Source: Pediococcus acidilactici
GTDB taxonomy: Bacteria; Bacillota; Bacilli; Lactobacillales; Lactobacillaceae
DNA: 64,000 nt
Reading direction: 5' to 3'
NCBI GenBank assembly: GCA_024970065.1
Contig: CP103908.1
Coordinates: 1,364,001-1,428,000 of the forward strand
Position numbers and translations under genes: made by a program. The first letter of the stretch is position 1. Each line of letters begins with the position of its first letter. Shown piece after piece: positions 1-11,894 of this stretch. The notes under the pieces are model-generated. The model was not told the origin of the DNA, did not search any database, and was given only the letters and a program-made list of their open reading frames with translations.

Positions 1-71
1 TGACCCACGTTTTGACTCTCCAAAGTCGGCACGCCAAAATATTTTTTCCAACCGTTTTCTTTGACTTTCAC
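1..71 (-). other. possible 5' end of an unidentified gene cut by the window edge
   Basis: A GTG at 69-71 on the minus strand opens a frame of 23 codons that runs off the left edge without a stop. It begins 27 bases after the metQ stop, so it could be a further member of the metNIQ transcript. There is no clear Shine-Dalgarno sequence and the visible part matches no family I recognise. It may be only an open stretch of intergenic DNA. Confidence 0.2.
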
Positions 72-98
72 AATATTTTTTAATAGCAGTTACCTTAC

Positions 99-914
99 CT
101 AATCAACCGGAGCAACGGCGCCCTTAAAGTGTTGCTTGATCCATTTTTGCGTTGACTTAGATTTCAGTTCCTTCATCAATTTCTTAATAGCGGGGCGGTT
201 CTTTTCATCCGGTCGGATAGCGACAATGTTGCTGTAAGGGGAAGCTGACGTTTCCGTTGCGATAGCGTCTTTTTGCGGATTCAAATGTGCTTGCACCGCG
301 TAATTAGAATTAATCACTTCCGCGCTCCCCTGCTTATTTTTAAGCAATTGGGGCATAATTTTAGGCTCGTAGCCTGTTTTAAATTGTAGATGCTTAGGAT
401 TCTTAGCAATATCGCTAAACTTCGCCTTAGTGAGGTCGGTACCCTTTTTCAAGGTGATTAATCCGGCATCCCGAAAAATCTGGAGCACCCGACCATAATC
501 GGAAACGTTATTGCTAACTAAAATCTTCGCATTTTTGGGTAAATTTTTTAATGAATCATATTTTTTAGAATAAACTGCGATCGGTTCTAAATGGACCGCA
601 CCCGCACTAACCAAGTGTCCATGGTTTTTTTCGTTCCATTCCTTCAAGAATGGTCCGTGTTGGAAATAATTAGCATCGATATTCCCACTTGCCAATGCTT
701 TATTAGGCAAAACGTAATCTTGGAAGGTTTTAATATCTAGTTCAACCCCCTCCTTTTTGAGGGCTGGTTGGATATGTTTTAAAATTTCCGTATGGGGCAC
801 TGCCGACGCCCCAATCGTAATTTTTTGCGTATCCGTAGATTTCTTCCCGCAACTCGCTAAGAATAGGAGTGCCACCAAGATACTGACTCCGTAAAATAAT
901 TTGTTTCTTTTCAT
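99..914 (-). CDS. metQ: MetQ, methionine ABC transporter substrate-binding lipoprotein
   Basis: This is the extracellular D/L-methionine-binding lipoprotein of the MetNIQ importer (NlpA/Lipoprotein_9 family). The 271-residue product begins with a basic, hydrophobic signal peptide ending in the lipobox LASC, so Cys22 would be lipidated and the protein tethered outside the membrane. The rest has the usual family signature, including an early VPHTEIL segment and a length typical of MetQ. A GGGAG motif precedes the ATG by 7 bases. It is the last recognised gene of metN-metI-metQ, starting 11 bases after metI, and should be controlled by the T-box upstream of metN. Methionine specificity rests on the family, the operon and the Met T-box. 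Confidence 0.93.
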   Translation of the reverse strand: MKRNKLFYGVSILVALLFLASCGKKSTDTQKITIGASAVPHTEILKHIQPALKKEGVELDIKTFQDYVLPNKALASGNIDANYFQHGPFLKEWNEKNHGHLVSAGAVHLEPIAVYSKKYDSLKNLPKNAKILVSNNVSDYGRVLQIFRDAGLITLKKGTDLTKAKFSDIAKNPKHLQFKTGYEPKIMPQLLKNKQGSAEVINSNYAVQAHLNPQKDAIATETSASPYSNIVAIRPDEKNRPAIKKLMKELKSKSTQKWIKQHFKGAVAPVD

Positions 915-925
915 TTAACCACTCC

Positions 926-1606
926 CTAAACTAACCGTTTATCAATTTTCTTAACCAACCAATCACCAGTCCACTGTAAGGCAAAGACGAATAGTACGAT
1001 TAAAACCGTGGCCACTAGGATAATAGCTCCGTTGTACTGCAGAAAGCCATTATTATAAGCTAAAGCCCCTAGCCCGCCGGCACCGATTGCTCCAGCCATG
1101 GCAGTGTAACCCACCAACGAAATCGCGGTAACCGTGAGACCTGAGACTAACGCCGGCATGCTTTCTGGTAATAAAACTTTGAAAATAATGGTCGATTTTT
1201 TTGCTCCCATAGCGGCGGCCGCCTCTAACACTCCGGAATCAATCTCCCGAAACGCCATTTCGACTAACCGACCAAAAAACGGAGCGGCGGCCAAAATTAA
1301 CGAAGGTAACGCCGCGGTCGGCCCCACAATGGTGTGTACCAACACGTTGGTCACCGGGATTAAAATTACAATTAAGATGATGTACGGAATCGACCGAAAT
1401 ACGTTTACTAAGAAGGAAACTAGCCAATTAATTAGCCGGATTCCCCAATTTTTGCTATCCCGCGTTTCAAAAAGCAGTAACCCGATCAATAACCCTAAGA
1501 CAGCGGTGAAAACAACCGCCACTAGCGTCACCCAAATTGTCTCCCAAGTTGCTTGGCCCATTTCATTCCAATCCACGGTACTAAAGTCTAAGATACTACT
1601 GTTCAT
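926..1606 (-). CDS. metI: MetI, methionine ABC transporter permease
   Basis: MetI is the membrane permease subunit of the methionine importer and works as a homodimer with MetN. The 226-residue protein has about five hydrophobic helices and the permease loop that contacts the ATPase, visible as EAAAAMGAKKSTIIFKVLLPES in pieces around residues 128-150. The start is the ATG at 1604-1606, with GGAGG 9 bases upstream; a GTG directly before it is too close to the ribosome-binding site. The gene overlaps the end of metN by 11 bases, suggesting translational coupling. Confidence 0.93.
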   Translation of the reverse strand: MNSSILDFSTVDWNEMGQATWETIWVTLVAVVFTAVLGLLIGLLLFETRDSKNWGIRLINWLVSFLVNVFRSIPYIILIVILIPVTNVLVHTIVGPTAALPSLILAAAPFFGRLVEMAFREIDSGVLEAAAAMGAKKSTIIFKVLLPESMPALVSGLTVTAISLVGYTAMAGAIGAGGLGALAYNNGFLQYNGAIILVATVLIVLFVFALQWTGDWLVKKIDKRLV

Positions 1607-2633
1607 CACTAACTACCTCCGTTTCCACCCTTAATTTGCGTAGAAAACTTACCGCGCCATCCAATTGGTTTTGGGGTCCGGTTAATTGGACGTACAAGCT
1701 TCCAATTGACCCCTCTTGAGTTTGTTTAATGTTTCCGGCAATGATGTTTAAAGCCACCTCGGGAAACTCGTGCACCATCTCTGAAACGATTGGCAACTTA
1801 GCTTGATCGCCATGGAAAGTTAACCGAACCACCCGACCATTTGGATTTTGATCCACTAATTCATCTAAAATTAATTCCGTGTCTTGTGGTGTGGGGTCAG
1901 TTTCTGCCGTAATGAAGCGTTTAGTTAGTGCCTGTTGAGGATGCTTAAAGACGTCTAAAACTGCGCCACTTTCGATAATCTTTCCCCCGTCTAAAACGGC
2001 CACTTGGTCACAAATTTTACGAATCACGTGCATTTCGTGAGTAATCAAGACAATCGTAATTTTTCGCTTGCGTTTAATTTCTAATAGTAAATCTAAAACC
2101 TCATCGGTAGTCTGGGGATCTAACGCACTCGTTGCTTCATCAGACAAAAGGATCTCTGGGTCGTTTGCTAACGCCCGGGCAATCCCTACCCGTTGTTTTT
2201 GTCCGCCAGAAAGTTCGCTAGGGTAACGGTCTTCTTTTCCGGTAAGTCCTACCAACTCAATCAATTCCCGGGCCTTCTGCTCTCGTTGGGCACGGCTAAC
2301 GCCAGCAATTTCTAAAGGAAACATGATATTGTCCTTCACCGTCCGGGACCATAAGAGGTTAAAATGTTGGAAAATCATCCCGATTTTATGACGTTGTTGG
2401 GCAAGTGCCGCCCCGGCGAGTTGGTTAATAACTACGTCGTTAATCTTAACTTCTCCGGTAGTAGGCTTTTCCAACCCATTTAGCATCCGAATCAAAGTTG
2501 TTTTTCCCGCTCCTGAATACCCAATGATGCCAAAAATTTGGCCGTCCGGAATCGCCAAATTTACGTCTTCGATTGCGTTCACCGGACCAGTCTTCGTTGT
2601 AAAAGTTTTGGATACCTTCTTAAATTCAATCAC
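1596..2633 (-). CDS. metN: MetN, methionine ABC transporter ATP-binding protein
   Basis: MetN is the cytoplasmic ATPase that powers methionine uptake through MetI. In the 345-residue product I see Walker A GYSGAGKT (38-45), signature LSGGQ (141-145), Walker B ILLSDE (161-166) and a C-terminal NIL/ACT-like regulatory domain (about 265-345), which senses methionine in family members. The likely start is GTG at 2631-2633, because AAAGGGGG lies 7 bases upstream; the longer open frame extends back into the T-box terminator and is not credible. It is the first gene after the Met T-box leader and overlaps metI at its 3' end. Confidence 0.93.
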   Translation of the reverse strand: MIEFKKVSKTFTTKTGPVNAIEDVNLAIPDGQIFGIIGYSGAGKTTLIRMLNGLEKPTTGEVKINDVVINQLAGAALAQQRHKIGMIFQHFNLLWSRTVKDNIMFPLEIAGVSRAQREQKARELIELVGLTGKEDRYPSELSGGQKQRVGIARALANDPEILLSDEATSALDPQTTDEVLDLLLEIKRKRKITIVLITHEMHVIRKICDQVAVLDGGKIIESGAVLDVFKHPQQALTKRFITAETDPTPQDTELILDELVDQNPNGRVVRLTFHGDQAKLPIVSEMVHEFPEVALNIIAGNIKQTQEGSIGSLYVQLTGPQNQLDGAVSFLRKLRVETEVVSDEQ

Positions 2634-2914
2634 TTCAATTCCCCCTTTTAAACAAAAAAACTTTCGCCCGAGAATAGTGCTTAGCACCATTCTCAAGGAC
2701 GAAAGTTTATCGCGTTACCACCTTGTTTTTCTGCCATCTCACGAAAGCAGACTCTGCGGGTCCATCAACCCGTGCGCTATATTGGGCGCTCCCACGATTT
2801 GCTCGCATACTGCTCACCAATCACTGAAATAACCAAAGACCATCTTCGACAGCATTCTCGATCCTTTTCCACCACCCAAGGACTCTCTAAGCGTAGAATT
2901 GCTGTCTACTCATC
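2634..2914 (-). promoter_or_regulatory. T-box riboswitch leader, methionine specifier
   Basis: On the minus strand the hallmark T-box sequence AAGGTGGTAACGCG lies within 2711-2730 and is followed by an intrinsic terminator. The 5' part forms Stem I (pairing of the ACAGCA and TGCTGT segments near 2900 and 2850), with AGTA and GAA loop elements and the putative specifier ATG at 2841-2843. Uncharged methionine tRNA would stabilise the antiterminator and allow metNIQ transcription. Assignment of ATG as specifier is by position relative to the GAA loop element and agrees with the downstream genes. Confidence 0.9.
2653..2707 (-). terminator. T-box-controlled intrinsic terminator
   Basis: On the minus strand, ACTTTCGTCC...GGGCGAAAGT pairs (2689-2706 with 2660-2675) and is followed by a run of seven T. 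This is the terminator arm of the T-box leader; the 5' side of the stem follows the T-box motif, as expected for alternative pairing. Confidence 0.85.
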
Positions 2915-2942
2915 TTTTTTTAATAATTTGTTAATACGCTAA

Positions 2943-2972
2943 AGTATACCTTCCCATCTCAAAGGTTGTCAA
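2943..2972 (-). promoter_or_regulatory. promoter of the metNIQ transcript
   Basis: Minus-strand -35 TTGACA (2967-2972) and -10 TATACT (2943-2948) are separated by 18 bases. Transcription would begin near 2936, giving a leader of about 300 bases that contains the T-box. Confidence 0.75.
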
Positions 2973-2984
2973 CAATTAAATTAT

Positions 2985-3044
2985 AAAAAAGAACCCTTTC
3001 ACCTAAGAGCCCCTTATAAAGGAGTCCCTGCAGAAAGGGTTCTT
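2985..3044 (-). terminator. terminator after rodA
   Basis: An exact 10-base stem (GAACCCTTTC at 2991-3000 with GAAAGGGTTC at 3033-3042) is followed on the minus strand by a T run. It lies just after the rodA stop. Confidence 0.8.
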
Positions 3045-3055
3045 CAATTAAGTTA

Positions 3056-4270
3056 TTAAAAATCAGCATTTTCTTCGATGCTGGTCTTACTGTACGAGTA
3101 GTAATGATAACGCATCGACATTATTAGCCCAATTCCAATCATGTTTCCAATTAACGCGGAACCACCGGCACTCACGAAGGGGAGCGGAATTCCGGTCAAC
3201 GGGAGGAGTCCGATGTTCATTCCAATGTTTTCAAAAACGTGGAAGAGAATCATCATGATTACTCCGGTAGCTACGTACGCGTAAAACTCATTTTTAGTGT
3301 CAAAGATTACTTGTAAAATTTTATAAATCAGTAGGAAATATAATCCAATCAGAACAATACTTCCAATGAAGCCGAAGTTTTCCCCAATTACGGAAAAAAT
3401 CATATCGGATTCACGAACCGGTACGTTAACGTTAGATACGTTAAATCCCTTACCAAATAGCTGTCCAGAACCAATTGCTTTCATACTTTGCCAAAGCTGG
3501 TAGCCTGAATTAGTGGTGTCCGAAGACGGATGTAACCAGTTGTCCACCCGGGCAAATTGGTAACTTTCAAACCCAACCTTTTGAAGCAACGCTTGGCCCC
3601 ACGGAAGCGCAACGAGCATGAGGGTTGTACTCCCTAAGACCACCATCCCCACAAAGGACGGAATTAAAATTCGCCACGTTACTCCCGAAACCACTACCAA
3701 CCCAATGAAAATCGCGATGAAGACTAACATGGTCCCAAAGTCGTGTTGGAGTAGTAAAAGGATCGGAATTGGCAACGTCCACAATGCCATAATTCCAATT
3801 AACCGCCAGTCTGATTGAATCGTGCGATTCTTCACCCGGTGATTATAAACCGTGATGACCCGCGCCATCATTAAAATATACGCGGGTTTCATAACCTCGG
3901 ACGGCTGGAAGGTAAATCCCCCAAAGGCAAACCAGCTCTTGGCCCCCGTATTTGCGGCATAAGAGCGGCTGTACAAGAAGAGCACCAGGATAAGTAAAAC
4001 GATCCCTGCACCGTACGCAATCGGTGCTAACCACCAGAGTTGGTCAGCATCAAACTGCATTAGTACAACCACGATTCCCACTCCCAACAGGTACCAAATC
4101 AGTTGGGAAAAGACCTGTCGAAACACGCTCGTGGCACTAGTATCGTGCGTAGCAGCTACATAAATCGATGCCAGCCCAATGATGGCTAACATAAGTACCG
4201 GAAAGATAATTCCATAGTCAATGCGGGAGCTGTCGTCTTTGCGTGCTACCCGAGAATCATTTCTTTCCAT
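3056..4270 (-). CDS. rodA: RodA/FtsW/SpoVE-family peptidoglycan glycosyltransferase, probably RodA
   Basis: SEDS-family membrane protein that polymerises lipid II glycan chains during wall growth. The 404-residue product has about ten membrane helices and family motifs such as FQPSEVMKPAYI (near 133), ESDMIFSVIGENFGFIG (near 290) and the C-terminal PLPFVSAGGSALI. A canonical AAGGAG lies 8 bases before the ATG. It ends a small envelope operon with DUF1146, yidD and DUF2969 genes. RodA is preferred over FtsW because the gene stands outside a division cluster and ends soon after the last helix; FtsW-type activity remains possible. Confidence 0.85.
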   Translation of the reverse strand: MERNDSRVARKDDSSRIDYGIIFPVLMLAIIGLASIYVAATHDTSATSVFRQVFSQLIWYLLGVGIVVVLMQFDADQLWWLAPIAYGAGIVLLILVLFLYSRSYAANTGAKSWFAFGGFTFQPSEVMKPAYILMMARVITVYNHRVKNRTIQSDWRLIGIMALWTLPIPILLLLQHDFGTMLVFIAIFIGLVVVSGVTWRILIPSFVGMVVLGSTTLMLVALPWGQALLQKVGFESYQFARVDNWLHPSSDTTNSGYQLWQSMKAIGSGQLFGKGFNVSNVNVPVRESDMIFSVIGENFGFIGSIVLIGLYFLLIYKILQVIFDTKNEFYAYVATGVIMMILFHVFENIGMNIGLLPLTGIPLPFVSAGGSALIGNMIGIGLIMSMRYHYYSYSKTSIEENADF

Positions 4271-4285
4271 CGAAGTAGCTCCTTT

Positions 4286-4507
4286 CTATAGCGAATGTAA
4301 ATTAAATTCAGCAATAATCCACTGAATCCCTTCATCAATTGATTTTACTCGCATTTCGCCACTTTGGTTAGAAGCTACCCAATTCTTATCATTTACTTGA
4401 GATATTTGTCCAATCATCCGCTGGTTAACGTAAACCTCGTTGACCAGGGTACCGTTGTTGTTAGTTTCTTTAACTTCAATAGCAAACTTTTTTTCTTTTC
4501 GTGACAT
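4286..4507 (-). CDS. DUF2969 family protein
   Basis: A 73-residue soluble protein that resembles the DUF2969 family of lactic acid bacteria. It begins with a lysine-rich segment, has no membrane helix or signal peptide, and ends with a conserved-looking SIDEGIQWIIAEFNLH segment. It lies 15 bases upstream of rodA and 8 bases after yidD in transcription order, so it is very likely cotranscribed with cell-wall genes. No function is established that I can state. Confidence 0.75.
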   Translation of the reverse strand: MSRKEKKFAIEVKETNNNGTLVNEVYVNQRMIGQISQVNDKNWVASNQSGEMRVKSIDEGIQWIIAEFNLHSL

Positions 4508-4515
4508 TTTAACTC

Positions 4516-4773
4516 CTATTTTCTTTCTGCACTATTTTTTGAATTTCTTTTTAAAGAAAATCGATCGGGTACGGGATCGTATCCACCCCGTACGAATGGA
4601 TTACATCGCAGAATCCGGGCAATTCCCATTAGCGTCCCCTGCAACGCACCAAACCGCTTAAGCGCCCCCATCATGTAGTTAGAACAAGTAGGGTAATAAC
4701 GGCAGGATGGTGGAAATAAAGGCGAAATCGCCCTCTGGTAGCCGCGGACCAGCATTAATAAGAAGCTTTTCAT
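4516..4773 (-). CDS. yidD: YidD, membrane protein insertion efficiency factor
   Basis: An 85-residue YidD-family protein, a small membrane-associated factor that helps YidC-dependent protein insertion in characterised species. The family hallmark [17 protein letters not shown] is clear (cysteines at 24 and 30), followed by a second cysteine motif ILRCNPF and GGYDPVP. The length is normal. In transcription order it follows the DUF1146 gene after 13 bases and precedes the DUF2969 gene. Confidence 0.93.
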   Translation of the reverse strand: MKSFLLMLVRGYQRAISPLFPPSCRYYPTCSNYMMGALKRFGALQGTLMGIARILRCNPFVRGGYDPVPDRFSLKRNSKNSAERK

Positions 4774-4786
4774 TATTGCTAACCTT

Positions 4787-5008
4787 CTAACGAACTAAAA
4801 AAGTTAAATTTTGAATCGCCGTAATCAAACCTAAAAAGAAGCTGGCAACGGTGTAACCTAACGCAATTGAAAGCAAAACGATTAACATCTTTGCTTGACT
4901 CTCAAACCGGCCCATAAATTTATGGAACGGAATTGCTTGAATACACCAAAAAGCCAGTAAAATAAAGAATAAATAACTAATTAACGTAATTATGGCTTGA
5001 ATTCCCAA
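4787..5008 (-). CDS. DUF1146 family small membrane protein
   Basis: A 73-residue protein with two hydrophobic helices (about residues 6-26 and 41-63), matching the DUF1146/YwzB family often found directly after the ATP synthase operon. The likely start is TTG at 5006-5008, with GGAGG placed 8 bases upstream; a longer frame would begin at a TTG that overlaps the ribosome-binding site itself. It is the first gene of an operon with yidD, the DUF2969 gene and rodA, behind its own promoter. Function is unknown. Confidence 0.75.
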   Translation of the reverse strand: MGIQAIITLISYLFFILLAFWCIQAIPFHKFMGRFESQAKMLIVLLSIALGYTVASFFLGLITAIQNLTFLVR

Positions 5009-5039
5009 TCGCTTTCCCTCCAAAATTCATACATATAGT

Positions 5040-5048
5040 ATTGTACCA
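5040..5048 (-). promoter_or_regulatory. extended -10 promoter of DUF1146-yidD-DUF2969-rodA
   Basis: On the minus strand TGGTACAAT forms an extended -10 element (TACAAT at 5040-5045). The -35 region is weak. It lies between the ATP synthase terminator and the DUF1146 gene. Confidence 0.55.
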
Positions 5049-5142
5049 GAAAATTAAGCTAAGAATAACTTTTTACTCACAAAAACAGTAGGTAATTTGT
5101 TTCCTCATTTTACCTAATTTGCAAGAATATACCAGCCAATTC

Positions 5143-5192
5143 CCAAAAAAAACGTTCAGTTGTGAGGAAAATATCCTCATAAACTGAACGTT
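5143..5192 (-). terminator. terminator of the ATP synthase operon
   Basis: A long hairpin (AACGTTCAGTT paired with AACTGAACGTT plus an inner TGAGGA/TCCTCA stem) is followed on the minus strand by eight T residues. It lies shortly after atpC. Confidence 0.9.
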
Positions 5193-5215
5193 ATCAATAA
5201 TAATATTAACCAGCT

Positions 5216-5635
5216 TTAATGTTTTGAAACGTTAATTCGGTTAATCGCCCGCCGCAAATGAATTTGCGCCCGCCGAAGTTCACTATTATCGTGAGCTTGT
5301 TGGGCTTTACGGATCGTTGCCTCAGCACGTTTCTTAGCACTTTCAGCTCGCGCTACGTCAATGTCAGCTTGGTTTTCAGCAGTATCCGCAACGATTGTCG
5401 CCGTGTTGTCCGAAAACTCAACGAAACCACCGTTGACCGCTACTACATCTTCAGCTTTGTCATGCTTAATGCGCACTTCGTCAATTGCCAAAGTTGCAAT
5501 TACGGGAACGTGATTAGGTAAGATTCCCAATTCACCTTCTCTGGTATTGACTACCAGCATGGTAACTTGGTCATCGTTATAAATCTGACCATCAGGAGTA
5601 ACAATACTAACTGTTAATACTGAATTTTCAGCCAA
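5216..5635 (-). CDS. atpC: AtpC, F1Fo ATP synthase epsilon subunit
   Basis: Epsilon subunit of the F1 central stalk, which couples rotation and inhibits ATP hydrolysis. The 139-residue product has an N-terminal beta-sandwich (conserved GELGILPNHVPVIATL near residues 34-50) and a C-terminal two-helix domain rich in A, E, K and R (about 88-137). The start codon is TTG (AGGAGGG six bases upstream); there is no better ATG. It is the last gene of the atp operon and is followed by a strong terminator. Confidence 0.95.
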   Translation of the reverse strand: MAENSVLTVSIVTPDGQIYNDDQVTMLVVNTREGELGILPNHVPVIATLAIDEVRIKHDKAEDVVAVNGGFVEFSDNTATIVADTAENQADIDVARAESAKKRAEATIRKAQQAHDNSELRRAQIHLRRAINRINVSKH

Positions 5636-5646
5636 TTAGATCCCTC

Positions 5647-7074
<1,428 letters not shown>

Positions 7075-7079
7075 TTAAT

Positions 7080-8003
7080 TTATTCAAGTGCGGCTTGACC
7101 ACCGGTAATTTCGGTGATTTCAGTCGTAATAGCACTTTGTCTAGCGCGATTATACTGTAGCTCTAAATCTGCAATTAAATCACTTGCATTATCAGAAGCG
7201 GTGCGCATAGCTGATGAACTAGCAGCGTGTTCCGCCGTCTTTGCATCTAAAATGGCACCATAAACCAAACTCTCGGCATATTGTGGCAAGATTTCTTGCA
7301 ACAATACTTCAGGAGATGGTTCGGTTTCGTATTCAGCAGTAATCGTTTCATGCTTACCGTCCTTTACCAACTCTTCACCGCCAATTGGCAAAAGCTTGGT
7401 AACGTGGAAGCTGTTAGAAAGTCGATTTACAAAGTGGTTGTAGCAAACGTATAGTTCATCAAATTCACCATCTTTATACATCTTAGTGACGGTTGTGACG
7501 ATTTCTCGAACTTCATTGAAAGTCGGCACATCACTTACTCCGCGGTACTCGTAGCCAACCTTTTGGGGACGATTTTTATAAAAATCAGCCCCGGTGCTCC
7601 CGACCGCAAGAATTATGGCATCATCACTGCCATCGTGACCGTGTTCCTTCATGAAATCGTTAGTTTGCTTAATCACACTACTGTTATATGAGCCCACTAG
7701 CCCGCGATCAGACGTAATAACTAAGTATCCGGTCTTTTTCACTGGCCGTTGAACTAATAAATCAGCTGCTGATATTGCCTGATCAGAGCTAGCTTTGCCA
7801 GCCACTCCCGCATTCATTAAATGCGATTTAGCCAGGTGAGCAACAATACTCTCAACTTTCTGCGCGTACACTTGATATCCAACTGTATGTTTCTGAATCT
7901 GGCTTAACTTAGCCGTTGAAACCATTTGCATAGCAGTCGTAATCTGACTAGTTTTCTTAGTCGAATCAATTCGCCGCTTAACATCTTGTTCAGATATTGC
8001 CAT
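7080..8003 (-). CDS. atpG: AtpG, F1Fo ATP synthase gamma subunit
   Basis: Gamma subunit, the rotating central shaft of F1. The 307-residue product starts with the conserved N-terminal helix ([20 protein letters not shown] within residues 10-30) and ends with the conserved C-terminal helix ([11 protein letters not shown], then [14 protein letters not shown]), which together form the coiled-coil shaft. It sits between atpA and atpD in the usual order. Confidence 0.97.
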   Translation of the reverse strand: MAISEQDVKRRIDSTKKTSQITTAMQMVSTAKLSQIQKHTVGYQVYAQKVESIVAHLAKSHLMNAGVAGKASSDQAISAADLLVQRPVKKTGYLVITSDRGLVGSYNSSVIKQTNDFMKEHGHDGSDDAIILAVGSTGADFYKNRPQKVGYEYRGVSDVPTFNEVREIVTTVTKMYKDGEFDELYVCYNHFVNRLSNSFHVTKLLPIGGEELVKDGKHETITAEYETEPSPEVLLQEILPQYAESLVYGAILDAKTAEHAASSSAMRTASDNASDLIADLELQYNRARQSAITTEITEITGGQAALE

Positions 8004-8040
8004 TAATTCTCACCACTTTTCCTCTCGTTAGCTGATATCC

Positions 8041-9573
<1,533 letters not shown>

Positions 9574-9587
9574 TTACAAATTTCGAG

Positions 9588-10130
9588 CTAACCAACGAGG
9601 CGCTGTCTAATTTGATTAATTTGGGTTTGAATACTACCGTCGTAGATCAAACCGTCTGTTTTAATGATTGCACCGCCGATAATCGAATTATCGACTTCAC
9701 TATCCAAAATAACCTTGCTAACTTTCAAACGTTTAGCAAAATTTTCAGCCATTTTTTGAAGTTGTTCATCACTTAATGGAATGGCGGAAATAACTTTGGC
9801 ACGAACGACTGAAGCATCAGCATCGCATAAGCGGTTAAACTCAGCGATGATTGCGGTCAAATCATTCATCCGACCGTAATCAAAAGCCATTTTTATTAAG
9901 TTGCCAACGTACTTTGAAGCATCTTTGGTCAAAAGCTCCACAATCGAACGCTTTTGATCATCCTTCAAACCCTTATCGGTCAACATTTTGCCTAATCCTT
10001 CGTTATCATCAAAGATCTGTTGAATTTGCTTTAATTCATCTCGAACTTGATCAATTTGGTTTTGTTCAGCGACCACGTCAAACAAAGCTTTGGAGTAGCG
10101 CTTAGCAATTGTAGTTTTATCTAAACTCAT
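9588..10130 (-). CDS. atpH: AtpH, F1Fo ATP synthase delta subunit
   Basis: Delta subunit of the peripheral stalk, which fixes F1 to subunit b. The 180-residue protein starts with the conserved [12 protein letters not shown] segment and has the C-terminal signature [25 protein letters not shown] (in part). Its ATG overlaps the atpF stop by 4 bases, so the two are probably translationally coupled. Confidence 0.96.
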   Translation of the reverse strand: MSLDKTTIAKRYSKALFDVVAEQNQIDQVRDELKQIQQIFDDNEGLGKMLTDKGLKDDQKRSIVELLTKDASKYVGNLIKMAFDYGRMNDLTAIIAEFNRLCDADASVVRAKVISAIPLSDEQLQKMAENFAKRLKVSKVILDSEVDNSIIGGAIIKTDGLIYDGSIQTQINQIRQRLVG

Positions 10131-10648
10131 TTACTCTCACCTAAACCTTCAATGTACGAATCAATCAATTCTTTTTGACTATTTTCATCAAGTTCTTTTT
10201 TGATAACTTTGGAAGCAATCTCAATAGATAATGACGCAATATCGTCTTGTGCACTCTTGAGTGCGTCAGCACGTTCTTGTTCAATATCTTGTTTAGCTTT
10301 GTCCTTCAATGACTTCGCTTCTGCTTGAGCATTACCGACAATTAGTTCACGTTCCTTAGCACCACTATTTTTAGCATTGTTAATAATGGTAGTTGCTTCG
10401 GCGTGAGAGTTGTCTAAGGCTTCCTTGCGTTGTTCAGCAAGTTTTTGGGCTTCCTTTTTAGCTTGTTCAGCTGATTCGATATCATTAGAAATCCGATCCG
10501 CACGTTCTTTTAACATTGCATTGACCGGACCCCAAGCAAACTTAGCAATTAATGCCATTAAGACCACAAAAAGGATCGCATAAAACAACATATCGCCAAC
10601 GTACAAAGTACTACCTTGTGCCGCTCCTAATATCATGTGCGAAAACAT
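10127..10648 (-). CDS. atpF: AtpF, F1Fo ATP synthase subunit b
   Basis: Subunit b of the peripheral stalk. The 173-residue product has one N-terminal membrane helix (about residues 14-40, with the conserved KFAWGPV end) and a long, highly charged coiled coil (about 45-160). A GGAGG motif is 9 bases before the ATG. The end overlaps atpH by 4 bases. Confidence 0.96.
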   Translation of the reverse strand: MFSHMILGAAQGSTLYVGDMLFYAILFVVLMALIAKFAWGPVNAMLKERADRISNDIESAEQAKKEAQKLAEQRKEALDNSHAEATTIINNAKNSGAKERELIVGNAQAEAKSLKDKAKQDIEQERADALKSAQDDIASLSIEIASKVIKKELDENSQKELIDSYIEGLGESK

Positions 10649-10693
10649 CTATTGACACCTCCTTCTTTCGATAAATTGTTTAATTTATCACCC

Positions 10694-10924
<231 letters not shown>

Positions 10925-10938
10925 CTAAAAATATAATA

Positions 10939-11655
10939 TTATTCGTCTTCGACCTTATGAGAAATATAAACGGTTGTCAACGTAACGAATACGAACGCTT
11001 GAATACTACCTAAGAATACGGAAAATCCTTGCCAAATCAAGGCAAGTGGAATGGCGATTACCATATTTAAGATGCCACCAGAGAACGCAATTCCCCCGAT
11101 CATCTTAAGTAACATTTCACCAGCGAAAATAACACCGAAGATACGTAACCCAAGGGTCAAGAAATCAATGAATTCTGTAAAAACACCAATCGGTAACCAA
11201 ACTTTAAATGGCGACAAGTACGTTCTTTCGAAGTACGATTTGAAGCCAAATTTTGCCACACCAGAATAGTGCGCTATCATCATTGTGATCAACGATAATG
11301 TTAAAGTGACAATCGGATCAGCTGTCGGGCTTCTTAGATACGTAACATCGTTCCACGCAATTTGTAGAAACAGCCCAAGCTGATTGGCAACAAAAATGAA
11401 TAAGAACAATGTAAATGCATACAAGCCGAAGTTACGGGTTTCCGTTTCGTCAACTGAGCTCCGCAAAATTCCATTTGTAAAATCAATTACCCACTCTAAG
11501 GCATTTTGTTTACCAGTCGGCTTTAGTTTTAAATTCCGGGAAAAGGCAAACACAACCGCAAAAACGATTATGGCCGCAACTAATCCTGAAATAACGTTTG
11601 CCGTACTAAATGTTAGACCAAGAAACTGAAAAGTTGAAATTGATTCACCACCCAC
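10939..11655 (-). CDS. atpB: AtpB, F1Fo ATP synthase subunit a
   Basis: Membrane subunit a, which forms the ion path against the c ring. The 238-residue protein has about six membrane helices and the essential arginine within TLGLRIFGVIFAGE. The start codon is GTG (11653-11655) preceded by GAGGTGAT. This is the first gene of the operon; no atpI gene precedes it, which is common in lactobacilli. A promoter lies about 115 bases upstream. Confidence 0.97.
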   Translation of the reverse strand: MGGESISTFQFLGLTFSTANVISGLVAAIIVFAVVFAFSRNLKLKPTGKQNALEWVIDFTNGILRSSVDETETRNFGLYAFTLFLFIFVANQLGLFLQIAWNDVTYLRSPTADPIVTLTLSLITMMIAHYSGVAKFGFKSYFERTYLSPFKVWLPIGVFTEFIDFLTLGLRIFGVIFAGEMLLKMIGGIAFSGGILNMVIAIPLALIWQGFSVFLGSIQAFVFVTLTTVYISHKVEDE

Positions 11656-11741
11656 AGAATATCACCTCTTTTCTACCTAAGTGTACCTAAATTTACCATC
11701 TAAAATGATAAAAATTAAGTCAAAAACTTGAACAAAAGACA

Positions 11742-11762
11742 GTATTTTCCGTCCGAAAATAC
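11742..11762 (-). promoter_or_regulatory. 5'-terminal stem-loop of the atp operon mRNA
   Basis: A perfect 8-base stem (GTATTTTC / GAAAATAC) with a 5-base loop lies exactly at the predicted start of the atpB transcript (transcription start near 11763). A hairpin at the extreme 5' end could stabilise the message. It has no T tail that would make it a terminator. The stem is seen in the sequence; its function is inferred. Confidence 0.5.
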
Positions 11763-11769
11763 AATTGAA

Positions 11770-11798
11770 ATGATACCACCAATTTTGACAAAAGACAA
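11770..11798 (-). promoter_or_regulatory. promoter of the atp operon
   Basis: Minus-strand -35 TTGTCT (11793-11798) and -10 TATCAT (11770-11775) have a 17-base spacer. The leader to the atpB GTG is about 108 bases. Confidence 0.65.
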
Positions 11799-11894
11799 AG
11801 CAATGATTACCGATATCTACGACTTTTTTTATATGGTACCGCTTCAATTTTTTGTTGCCATTTTTAAGCAAGATTTTCTTGTCAAATTCTCACC

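Noticed and set aside
2634..2696. N-terminal extension of MetN into the T-box
   Set aside because: The extension is encoded by the T-box terminator; the GTG at 2631-2633 has a proper Shine-Dalgarno sequence.
11677..11871. Open frame of 64 codons upstream of atpB (possible atpI position)
   Set aside because: It starts with TTG without a ribosome-binding site, contains the atp promoter and leader hairpin, and has no membrane-protein character expected of AtpI.
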